From: Lysobacter antibioticus
GTDB taxonomy: Bacteria > Pseudomonadota > Gammaproteobacteria > Xanthomonadales > Xanthomonadaceae
NCBI RefSeq assembly: GCF_001442535.1
Contig: NZ_CP013141.1
Location: 4,258,986-4,322,985, forward strand
Direction: 5' to 3'
DNA: 64,000 bases
Shown here one piece after another: positions 10,968 through 19,052 of this stretch. The notes beneath the pieces are model-generated. The model saw only the letters and a program-made list of their open reading frames with translations, ran no database searches and was not told the origin of the DNA. The translations under genes and the position numbers were made by a program. Position 1 is the first letter of the stretch. Every line of letters begins with the position of its first letter.

Positions 10968-12341
10968 TCAACGCAACGCAGTGCGCAAGCGCGGCAGTCG
11001 CGCGATCAGGCAACGGTCGAGTACGAGCACGAGCAGTAACGATGCGCCGAGCAAGGGCAACAGCAGGCCGCAGCCCGCCGCGATGGCGACGATGGTCTTC
11101 GCCTGGGTCGGCGTCGAGGTACGCGGCGCGCCGAGGCGGCCGCGTGGGCGCCGCCGCCACCATAACCACACGCCGCTGAGGCACAGGCCGAACACGCCCA
11201 GGCAGGGCAGCAGCATGATCAGCTGATTGGCGCGGCCGAAGTAGTTGCCCATGTGCAACTGCACGCCGACCTCGACCGCCTGCGCCGCCCAGCCGTAATC
11301 GGCGAAGCCGGTGTCGCCGACGACGGTGCCGCGATAACGGTCGATCTGCACGCTGCGCTGGCCTTGCGGGCGGTCCGGATAGACGACCGCCGAATAGACG
11401 CCGTCGGCGCTCTGCGGCAAGGACAGGCGGTAGTCGGCGACGAGTCCCTGCGCGGCGAGTGCGCGTACCGCGGCATCGATGCCGATGTCGCTCGCCGATG
11501 CCGGCGAGGCGCCGGCATGGGTGGCGTGATGCGCATGCGCGGACATTGGCATCGGCGCGTCGCGCAGCGTCCACGGCGTTTCGCCGACGGCCTGCGCCAT
11601 GGTCGGCGCGGCGGTGGTCTTGGTCGGGCCGTGATGGCGATGCTGCTCGGGATAACCGATGCCGAGCGACTGGGTGCCGGCGCGCAACAGGTCGCCCCAG
11701 ACCCCGGCCCAGGGCAGGCCGGTCAGGATCAGGAACACGATCAGCGTCGAGCTCCAGACCCCGACCGCGCCATGCAGGCTGCGCCAGAAGCCGCGTCCGC
11801 GCGCACGCAGATCGGGCCAAAAAGCGCGATACCAGCCCGGGCCGGACGGCCACCACAAATACACGCCGGTGGCGATCAGCAGCAGCGCCCAGCACGCAGC
11901 CAGTTCGACGATGGCGTCGCCGACGCGGCCGAGCAGCAGTGAGCCGTGTACGGTGTCGGCGAAACCGACCAGGGTGCGGGTATAGACGAAGGCGCCGTGG
12001 ACGCGGGCGCTGCCGGGGTCGACGAATACCCGCAGCGGTGCGCCCTGCGCCGGCGTCACGAACACCTGCGCGGTGCGCCGCGGCTGCGAGGGCAGGTCGA
12101 TGCGCGTCACCGTGCCCGGATACGCCGATTGCACCGCGGCGATCAGCCGCGACGGCGGCAGCGCGCCGCGGCGTTCCGGGGCGAAGCGCAAATCGGCGTG
12201 GACCGCATCTTCGATCTCGTCGTTGAACAGATAGATCGAACCGGTGATCGCCAGGATCAGCAGCAAGGGCGCGACGAACAGGCCGGCATAGAAATGCCAG
12301 CGCCAGACCGCGCGATAGAAGTCGTGACCGGCCGCGGTCAT
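10968..12341 (-). CDS. PepSY-associated membrane protein (iron-uptake partner)
   Basis: A 457-residue inner-membrane protein with the layout of the PepSY_TM family: an N-terminal helix (AGLFVAPLLLILAITGSIYL), PepSY-like periplasmic segments, a central helix pair (LLLIATGVYLWWPSGPGWYR and LIVFLILTGLPWAGVWG) and C-terminal helices. Members are commonly paired with TonB-dependent siderophore receptors and are thought to reduce or handle the imported metal complex. The receptor gene ends one base before this ATG, so the two are translationally coupled. The loop after the third helix is rich in His (QHRHHGPTK and SAHAHHATHAG), which could bind metal. The exact substrate is unknown. Confidence 0.85.
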   Translation of the reverse strand: MTAAGHDFYRAVWRWHFYAGLFVAPLLLILAITGSIYLFNDEIEDAVHADLRFAPERRGALPPSRLIAAVQSAYPGTVTRIDLPSQPRRTAQVFVTPAQGAPLRVFVDPGSARVHGAFVYTRTLVGFADTVHGSLLLGRVGDAIVELAACWALLLIATGVYLWWPSGPGWYRAFWPDLRARGRGFWRSLHGAVGVWSSTLIVFLILTGLPWAGVWGDLLRAGTQSLGIGYPEQHRHHGPTKTTAAPTMAQAVGETPWTLRDAPMPMSAHAHHATHAGASPASASDIGIDAAVRALAAQGLVADYRLSLPQSADGVYSAVVYPDRPQGQRSVQIDRYRGTVVGDTGFADYGWAAQAVEVGVQLHMGNYFGRANQLIMLLPCLGVFGLCLSGVWLWWRRRPRGRLGAPRTSTPTQAKTIVAIAAGCGLLLPLLGASLLLVLVLDRCLIARLPRLRTALR

Positions 12342-12342
12342 G

Positions 12343-14511
12343 TCAGAACGAGTGCGAATAGGTCAGCTCGAGCGTGCGCGGCGCGCCGAGGTAGACCTGA
12401 GTCGCGCTATAGCCCGACCACTGCGCGTAGAAAGCGTTGCCGAGATTGCGCAGGCGCAGGCTGTAACGGCTGGCGGGCGAGGGTTCCCAGGCGACCGAAG
12501 CGTCCGCGACGGTGTGCGAACGAACCCGGTAGGCATTGGCGTTGTCGGTGTAGAAATCGCCGACGTGGCGCAGGCCGAGGCCGAAGCTCAGGGGCAAGCC
12601 TTCGAGGCGATACCAGGCGTCGAGGTTGGCGCTGCGCTCGGGCACGTTGGAGGGGCGTTTGCCGCTGCGGTCGACGCCGCCGCTTTCGAGCAGGCGGTCG
12701 AAGCGCGCCGACAGCAAGGACGCGCTGGCGTCGATGCGCAGCCGCGGCGTGGCCTGCGCCGACAGCGAGAATTCGACCCCGCGCGAGGACTGCCGGCCGT
12801 TCTGCACGGTCAGTGCCGGCTGCGACGGGTCGCGGGTCAGGATGTCGTCCTGGCGCAGGCGGTACGCGGCCGCGGTCAGTTGCAGGCGATCATCGAGCAA
12901 GCGGGTGCGCAGGCCGACTTCGATCGAATCGCCTTCGCTGAGCTCGAAGGCGTTGTTGCGCTGGTTGATGGTCAGGAACGAACTCACCGGCAGCACCGCG
13001 TTGCTGTATTGCGTATACAGCTGGGTGCCGGGGCGCAGATCGAACACGCTGCCGAGCCGCCACGAGGTCGGGTTGAAGCGGCGGCGGAAACCGCTGCGCA
13101 GGCCGGTGTCGAGATCGAGACCATCGCGATCCAGCGAGATGCGCTCGTGGCGCAATCCGCCGACCAGCAGCCAGCGTGGGCTCAGGTTGATCGCGTCCTC
13201 GACGAACACGGCGGCTACCTCGACGCGGGTGCCGAAATCGTTGCGGCCATTGCGGAAATTGGCGGCAGTGTCGGCCGGAAACTCACCGCGCTCGTGCGCG
13301 GCCAGGTCGACCGGCGCGGCGCGGCCGAAGCGGCGCCGGTTGAAGAAGTCGGTATCGCTGTATTCCAATCCGGCCGCGAACACGTGCCGGCGCCCACCGA
13401 GGCGGCCGTCGTGGCGCAGGCTCAGGCGCTCGTTCCAGACCCGCTGTTCGTGATGGATGCGCGCGCTGCTGCGGTCGAGCAGGCCGCTGGCGGCGTTGTA
13501 GCTGAAGTCCTCGGTATTGTCCCAGCGGCGCCGCGCGTCATAGACGCTGAGTTCGTTGCTCAGCGACCAGCGCTCGTCGATGCGATAGTCCAGGCGCGAG
13601 CGCAGCCAGGTCGAATGCGCATCCATGCGGCCGTCGCCGACGTTGTAGTTGCGTTCGCGCGCGGCCCGGTCGATCGCCAGGCCGAAGGCGTTGTCGACCA
13701 GGTCGCTCGGCCGGCTGGCCGCCGCGCGCGGCACCAGCGGCGTGCCGAAGTAGGCGGTGTCGAAATCGTCGCGCTGATGGTCGAGGGCGAGCGTGGCCGA
13801 CAAGCGCTCGTTCGGGCGCCACAGCAGCGAGCCGCTGAACGCCAGCGCCGCCGAGTCGGTGTCGTCGACGTGGCCGTCGGAGCGGTGGGCGCTGAGCACC
13901 GCGCGGATCGCCAGGCGCTCGCTCAGCGGCAGGTTGCCGTCGAGGCCGAGGCGGGCGCTGCCGTGGCTGCCGTAGCCGAGCAGCAGCTCTTCGCCGCGCT
14001 CGTCGAGTTGCGCGCTCTTGGGCACGTAGTTGATCGCCCCGGCGAGCACGCCTTCGCCGTACAGCACCGAGGCCGGGCCTTTGAGCACTTCGATGCGCTC
14101 GAAATTGAAACTGTCCCAGTTGCGCGAGGAGAAGCCCGAACTGGTCAGGCGCACGCCATCGAACAAATAGGAGATCGCGCCGCTGGCGAAGCCTCGCATC
14201 GAGGCCACGCCCGGCTGGCCCGGCAGATTGCCGGCCATGACCCCGGGCATCGCGCGCAGCGCCTCGACGCTGTCGCGCAGGCCGCGTGCCTGGATCTCGT
14301 TGCGATCCAGCACGTCGAGCGTCGCCGGGAGTTCCTCCGGGTCCAGGCCGAGCCGGCTCGCGGTCGCGATCGAGCCTGTCGGGGGCGGCGCGGCGACGAC
14401 GCGCACCGCATCCAGGTCGACCGCGGCGGCGTCGGCGTGGGCGAGCTGCGGGGCGAGGGCCGCGGCGAGGCAGGCGAGGGCGAGGCTGGAGCGGTGGTGG
14501 CGACGGTGCAT
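12343..14511 (-). CDS. TonB-dependent siderophore receptor
   Basis: A 722-residue outer-membrane receptor. The ATG at 14511 gives a signal peptide MHRRHHRSSLALACLAAALA ending near QLAHA; the open frame upstream has no signal features. The plug domain (about 30-190) shows DSVEALRAMPGV, a SMRGFASG segment, ISYLFDGVRL and the conserved RIEVLKGPASVLYGEG; the remainder is a 22-strand barrel ending LELTYSHSF with a terminal Phe. This matches ferric-siderophore receptors of the FhuA/FpvA type. The ligand cannot be predicted. Its stop codon is one base from the start of the PepSY gene. No clear Fur box was recognised in the 287-bp divergent region upstream. Confidence 0.93.
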   Translation of the reverse strand: MHRRHHRSSLALACLAAALAPQLAHADAAAVDLDAVRVVAAPPPTGSIATASRLGLDPEELPATLDVLDRNEIQARGLRDSVEALRAMPGVMAGNLPGQPGVASMRGFASGAISYLFDGVRLTSSGFSSRNWDSFNFERIEVLKGPASVLYGEGVLAGAINYVPKSAQLDERGEELLLGYGSHGSARLGLDGNLPLSERLAIRAVLSAHRSDGHVDDTDSAALAFSGSLLWRPNERLSATLALDHQRDDFDTAYFGTPLVPRAAASRPSDLVDNAFGLAIDRAARERNYNVGDGRMDAHSTWLRSRLDYRIDERWSLSNELSVYDARRRWDNTEDFSYNAASGLLDRSSARIHHEQRVWNERLSLRHDGRLGGRRHVFAAGLEYSDTDFFNRRRFGRAAPVDLAAHERGEFPADTAANFRNGRNDFGTRVEVAAVFVEDAINLSPRWLLVGGLRHERISLDRDGLDLDTGLRSGFRRRFNPTSWRLGSVFDLRPGTQLYTQYSNAVLPVSSFLTINQRNNAFELSEGDSIEVGLRTRLLDDRLQLTAAAYRLRQDDILTRDPSQPALTVQNGRQSSRGVEFSLSAQATPRLRIDASASLLSARFDRLLESGGVDRSGKRPSNVPERSANLDAWYRLEGLPLSFGLGLRHVGDFYTDNANAYRVRSHTVADASVAWEPSPASRYSLRLRNLGNAFYAQWSGYSATQVYLGAPRTLELTYSHSF

Positions 14512-14798
14512 CTGCGGAATCGGGACTCGGAACGACGGACTCGCGGCCGCACTGCAGGGAGGCGGCCACGGTCGCGGTGGATAGGAGGACGCGGCGCTTG
14601 CAGCCGCCGGGCGCGCAGATGCTAGGCGAGGCGGTGGCGCGTCCGGCTGCGGCAAGTTGCCGCACTGCGCTTTCCGACCTGCGGTCGCGGCGCTCGCATC
14701 TGCTGCGATGCATTCCGGCCTATGCTGGCGGCCCGCGCTGCAGGAGCGGCGCGGATCGCCCCGGCCTCGCAGCCGCCCACACCCGCCACGGTGACTCC

Positions 14799-15203
14799 AT
14801 GACCCGCAAGATCGAAGGCCCCTTCGACGTGAAACTCAGCCCGGAGCCGGTGCACGACGCGGCCACCGGGAAATTCGGGCGCATGGCGATCGACAAACGC
14901 TTCCATGGCGAACTCGATGCGGCCAGCCGCGGCGAGATGCTTGCGGCGATGACCGAGGTCGAAGGCTCGGCCGGCTATGTCGCCCTGGAGAAAGTCGAGG
15001 GCCGCCTGGACGGCCGCAGCGGCAGCTTCCTGTTATTGCACCGCGCCTTGATGGTGCGCGGTACGCCCGACCTCAGCATCGTAGTGGTGCCGGACTCGGG
15101 CACCGGCGAATTGCTCGGCCTGAGCGGCACGATGGGCATCGACATCCGCGAAGGCGGCGCGCACTTCTATCGCTTCGAATACGCGCTGCCCGAAGCCGAG
15201 TAA
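14799..15203 (+). CDS. DUF3224 domain protein
   Basis: A 134-residue protein starting MTRKIEGPFDVKL. The pattern of G-F-x-IDK-F-x-G-LDA-S-GEM, a GYVALEKVEGRLDGRSGSF core and LSGTMGIDI fits DUF3224, small lipocalin-like beta-barrel proteins of unknown role. No signal peptide, so probably cytoplasmic. It stands alone, divergent from the siderophore receptor gene. Confidence 0.82.
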   Translation: MTRKIEGPFDVKLSPEPVHDAATGKFGRMAIDKRFHGELDAASRGEMLAAMTEVEGSAGYVALEKVEGRLDGRSGSFLLLHRALMVRGTPDLSIVVVPDSGTGELLGLSGTMGIDIREGGAHFYRFEYALPEAE

Positions 15204-15527
15204 CGGACGACTGGCGCCGGCCGCGCCGATGCGCGCGGGCCGTGAGAATGGCTGTGCCGGCGCGCCGCCGGTCCGGCCGGCACATCGCGCAAAGACGCCG
15301 GCCCGCGTCTCAAGCACCATCGACGGGACGATCCATCGCGGCCCTGCGAACGCCGTCGCGGCGCTTCCGTGCGAACGTGTGCGCCGATCCTCCTGCCTGG
15401 TCGGCCCCGCAGAGCGGGCGCCGCGACGCCGCATGGATCGGCGCTTGCATGCGCATCGCACCGCCTCGCCGCCGCTGTTCGGGCGAGGCCGCTCCGTCCG
15501 CTTCGTTCGTCTCGATAGTCCTTCCCC
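15204..15527. other. 324-bp intergenic region
   Basis: No supported gene, terminator or repeat. It probably holds the promoter of the LpxR-type gene. Confidence 0.5.
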
Positions 15528-16574
15528 ATGCGCCATACCGCTGTCCTGCTTTCCGCTCTGTTGTTCGCTTCCGGTGCCCACGCCGCCGGTCGCGAGGCCT
15601 GCACCAACGGCCACACCCGCCTTCCGCCCACGGTTAATCTGCGCCTCGACAACGATCTGTTCGGAGGCCAGGACCAGGGCTACAGCAACGGCATCCAACT
15701 GACCCTGGTCTCGCCGAACCTGGCCGACTACACCGACGACCCCTGCATTCCGCGCCTGGCGCGTTGGGTCAACCGCCATCTCGACGCGCTCCAGCCCGAG
15801 GGCTTCGAGCAACGCAACATGATCGCGACCTTCGCCCAGGGCATCTTCACTCCGACCGACTACACCCGCCGCGATCTGATCGAAGACGACCGGCCGTATG
15901 CGGCGGCCTTGCTGGTCGGCCTGGGCTATAACGCCCGCAACGGCGATTACCTGCAGACCACGCAGTTGCAGTTCGGTCTGGTGGGGCCGTCGGCGCTGGG
16001 CAAGCAAGTGCAGAACGAAGTGCACAAGATGCTCGGCGACGAGACCTTCCGCGGTTGGGACCACCAACTGCACGACGAACCGGTGTTCCGCATCGTCCAC
16101 GAACGCATGCATCGCTACTCGGCCGGCGATGCTCACAACGGTCGCTGGGGCTGGGATGCGATCAGCCACTACGGCGGCAGCTTCGGCAACCTGGCGACCT
16201 ACGCCAACGCCGGCGCGGAGCTGCGCTTCGGCCTGCGCCTGCCGGATGATTTCGGCAGCACCCCGTTGCGCCCGGCCGGCGAGAACACCGCGCCGACCCA
16301 ACACTACAACACCGGCAACCGCCGTTTCGGCGCGCACCTGTTCGTGACCTTCGACGCGCGCTGGGTGTTGCGCGACATCACCCTGGACGGCAACACCTTC
16401 CGCGACAGCCACAGCGTCGACAAGCGGCCGTTGGTGGCCGACGTCGGCTACGGCCTGGCGGCGATGCGCGGACGGTGGAAGTTCGCCTTGGCGCGCTATC
16501 ACCGGACGCGGGAGTTCGAGGGGCAGAAGCAGACGCCGGTGTTCGGGAGTTTTACCGTGAGTCGGGCGTTTTGA
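15528..16574 (+). CDS. LpxR-family lipid A deacylase (DUF2219)
   Basis: A 348-residue outer-membrane barrel protein with signal peptide MRHTAVLLSALLFASGAHAA and a terminal Phe (VSRAF). Family hallmarks are the LRLDNDLFGGQDQGYSNG segment near the mature N-terminus, which carries the Asn-Asp pair and Ser/Thr used in catalysis by Salmonella LpxR, then RPYAAALLVGLGY, and a GWDHQLHDEP segment with His residues. LpxR removes the 3'-acyloxyacyl chain of lipid A in the outer membrane; the same reaction is likely here, although residues were matched by eye only. The gene is monocistronic. Confidence 0.85.
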   Translation: MRHTAVLLSALLFASGAHAAGREACTNGHTRLPPTVNLRLDNDLFGGQDQGYSNGIQLTLVSPNLADYTDDPCIPRLARWVNRHLDALQPEGFEQRNMIATFAQGIFTPTDYTRRDLIEDDRPYAAALLVGLGYNARNGDYLQTTQLQFGLVGPSALGKQVQNEVHKMLGDETFRGWDHQLHDEPVFRIVHERMHRYSAGDAHNGRWGWDAISHYGGSFGNLATYANAGAELRFGLRLPDDFGSTPLRPAGENTAPTQHYNTGNRRFGAHLFVTFDARWVLRDITLDGNTFRDSHSVDKRPLVADVGYGLAAMRGRWKFALARYHRTREFEGQKQTPVFGSFTVSRAF

Positions 16575-16599
16575 CTCACGCGATTAGCTTGTCTCCGCT

Positions 16600-16826
16600 G
16601 TAGGAGCGGCGTGAGCCGCGACCGCGGGATGCGCAGTGATGGCAATGCCCGATATCGCATCATCGAAGCGGCGTGCTGTCGCAAAGGGTAGGGGCGGCGT
16701 CCCCCAGGGATTTCCTACGGTCACAAGCCGCGACCGCGGGACGCGCAGAGGCTGCAACGCCGATGCCATCCAATCGAAGCGGCGTGCTTTCGCAAGGGGT
16801 AGGAGCGGCGCGAGCCGCGACCGCGT
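16600..16826. repeat. REP-like palindromes, partly duplicated
   Basis: Copies of the TAGGAGCGGCG-tgAGCCGCGACCGCG palindrome lie at about 16600-16628 and 16799-16825. Between them is an interrupted copy in which the loop is replaced by CCAGGGATTTCCTACGGTCA (16698-16720 region). The flank ATCGAAGCGGCGTGCT-TCGCAA occurs twice, at about 16661 and 16783, so a unit of about 120 bp has been duplicated. The same palindrome recurs through the window. Confidence 0.75.
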
Positions 16827-16853
16827 CTTTTCGGTTTCGCGGCGTATCGCTCA

Positions 16854-17380
<527 letters not shown>

Positions 17381-17499
17381 GGATAAATGCGTCGCAAGAC
17401 TGCCACATCGCGGTCGCGACTCGCGTCGCTCCTACCCTGCGAAGGCTGTCGACGACTTCGGCGCTGCTGCCTGTGCGCGTCCCTAGGCCGCAATCCGGC

Positions 17500-18621
17500 C
17501 TACTCCAGCGTAATCCCCGCCGCCGCCGCACTGCGGCCCTTCAGGGTTTCGCTGGCCTGCGCCCACCATTCGCGGTGTTCTTCGCTGGCGCAATACTCGG
17601 CATAGGACAGCTTGGCGATGGTCGCCAGGGAATAATCCGGGCGGCCTTCGGCCAGCATCGCGCTCATCGCCCGCAACAGCGGCAGCGAGGGCAGCAGGTC
17701 TTCGATGAAAAGGAATTGGCCGGCTTGGTTCACTTCGAGGAAATGCGCATCGCCGTTGGCGTCGATGGCCAGGTCGATGCAGCCGAACACCAGGCCGAGT
17801 TCGCGCATCAGGGCGGCGAGCTTGGCCTGGTCGGCGGAGGAGAGTTCGCCGACTTCGGCACGCAAGCCCTGGGTGTTCTGGGGGACGCGCCAGTCGACGA
17901 AGCCGTCGTCGTGTTGGGCGTACAGGCGGGCGGCGAAGTAACGGTCGCCGATCGCGGTCACGCGCAGGTCGTGGCGTTTGTCGACATAGACCTGATAGAT
18001 GCCGGGGCAGTGCAACAGGCTCTGGTCGTCTTCGAGCATCGCCGGTTCGACGATGCGCGCATAGGTGCTGAACATGCGGCCGGTCTCGGCGTCCTTCCAG
18101 GTGTGGGTCAGGAAGGGTTTGTAGACCACACGGCCATGGCGCTGGACGAAACGACGGATCTCGGCGGGATCGTGCGAGACCAGGGTCGGCGGGAAGCGTA
18201 GGCCGCAGTGGTGGGCCGCGCGCAGTTGCACGAGTTTGTTCTCGGCCATCGCCGCGGCAGCGGGGCGATTGACCCAGAGCCGATCGGCGCCCTGATCGGT
18301 CAAGGCGTAGACGTTCTTGAGGAAACGCCCCCATTCGCCGCGCAGGAAGGGCTGGTCGCCGGCCTGCGCGCGCGGGAAGGATTCGGGATTGCGCGGCCGC
18401 CGGTACCAGACCGTGCCGACGCTGGCGTCGTCGAGCGGGCCACTCATGCGCAGGCCGAGGTCGGGATCGCAATGCAGGGACATCGCGCCGAGTTCGGCTT
18501 CGGCCAGCGAGCTAAGCCAGGTCGCGTCGATACCGCTGGCGCGCAAAGCCCAGCGCGCGGCGGAAGCATGGATGTCGTGGGCCAGCGAAGACAGGATCAG
18601 CGGACGGCGGTGAGCGGGCAT
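17500..18621 (-). CDS. ATP-grasp RiPP macrocyclase, graspetide (microviridin ligase-like) type
   Basis: A 373-residue ATP-grasp ligase. Features of the graspetide (omega-ester peptide) ligases are visible: a pre-ATP-grasp N-domain ending in VWYRRP (71-76), ENKLVQLRAA at 127-136, the ATP-binding Lys in GRVVYKPF (Lys168), YVDKRHDLRV (212-221), and the Mg-binding end with Asp283 and FLEVNQAGQFLFIE (Glu296, Asn298, Gln302). In this family, such enzymes phosphorylate Asp/Glu side chains of a precursor and close esters with Ser/Thr or amides with Lys. The gene is last in a minus-strand run HlyD - C39 ABC transporter - precursor - ligase. It is separated from the precursor gene by a hairpin terminator, so it is probably expressed by read-through. 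Its start has only a weak ribosome-binding site. Confidence 0.87.
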   Translation of the reverse strand: MPAHRRPLILSSLAHDIHASAARWALRASGIDATWLSSLAEAELGAMSLHCDPDLGLRMSGPLDDASVGTVWYRRPRNPESFPRAQAGDQPFLRGEWGRFLKNVYALTDQGADRLWVNRPAAAAMAENKLVQLRAAHHCGLRFPPTLVSHDPAEIRRFVQRHGRVVYKPFLTHTWKDAETGRMFSTYARIVEPAMLEDDQSLLHCPGIYQVYVDKRHDLRVTAIGDRYFAARLYAQHDDGFVDWRVPQNTQGLRAEVGELSSADQAKLAALMRELGLVFGCIDLAIDANGDAHFLEVNQAGQFLFIEDLLPSLPLLRAMSAMLAEGRPDYSLATIAKLSYAEYCASEEHREWWAQASETLKGRSAAAAGITLE

Positions 18622-18649
18622 GGAAGCGTTCGTATTTTTAGGGCCGTTG

Positions 18650-18682
18650 AAAACGGCACGCCCCGTCGGACGGGGCGTGCCG
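18650..18682 (-). terminator. Hairpin terminator/attenuator between precursor and ligase genes
   Basis: Inverted arms CGGCACGCCCC (18654-18664) and GGGGCGTGCCG (18672-18682) with a 7-base centre form a strong hairpin, followed on the minus strand by TTTTC. It lies within the 165-bp gap between the precursor stop and the ligase start. Partial termination here would make more precursor than ligase mRNA, a common RiPP arrangement; this role is inferred. Confidence 0.7.
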
Positions 18683-18786
18683 GGTCATGCGTGGCGGCGG
18701 GGTTTACGCGCACGTCGCTCGCGCGCGGGTCCACCCGGCCTGGTGCATGGACTGCATCCGATCAGATCAACCGGAAGGCGAGGCGA

Positions 18787-18972
18787 TTACAGGAAATCGG
18801 GATCGCCCGGATCGTCGCCGTTCGGGCCGGTGGCGTGGGTGGTATCGCCCTTGCCGCCGGAGATCGCTGCGATCTCGTCCAGTGAAAGTTCGCGCGCCGC
18901 GATGCGGGCGAGCGGACGGGCGGCTTCGTCCTGAGGCAGAGCGTTGTTGCTGTAAACGTCTTGCTTACTCAT
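18787..18972 (-). CDS. Graspetide-like RiPP precursor peptide with double-glycine leader
   Basis: A 61-residue peptide preceded by AGGAG eight bases before the ATG. The leader contains ARELSLDEIAAISGG (residues 26-40), which fits the double-glycine export motif L-S-x-x-E-L/I-x-x-I-x-GG cut by peptidase C39. Cleavage after Gly40 would release a 21-residue core (41-61). The core carries Thr44, Thr45 and Thr48, Asp43, 53, 54, 57 and 59, a Lys at 41, and ends DDPGDPDFL. Thr hydroxyls and downstream Asp carboxylates are what an ATP-grasp ligase would join. It lacks the microviridin TxKxPSD core and the plesiocin TTxxxxEE pattern. Neighbours are a C39 ABC transporter upstream and the ligase downstream. 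Product and activity are unknown. Confidence 0.82.
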   Translation of the reverse strand: MSKQDVYSNNALPQDEAARPLARIAARELSLDEIAAISGGKGDTTHATGPNGDDPGDPDFL

Positions 18973-19052
18973 GGAGCGTTCTCCTAAACCGTAGAGTGCC
19001 AGGATGAGTTGAAAGGCCGTCCCGGCGTCGGCACGAGCATCGATGCTAGCAA

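Noticed and set aside
12340..14625. A 761-residue open frame antisense to the TonB receptor
   Set aside because: The composition is that of antisense high-GC code, and the opposite strand clearly encodes a complete receptor.
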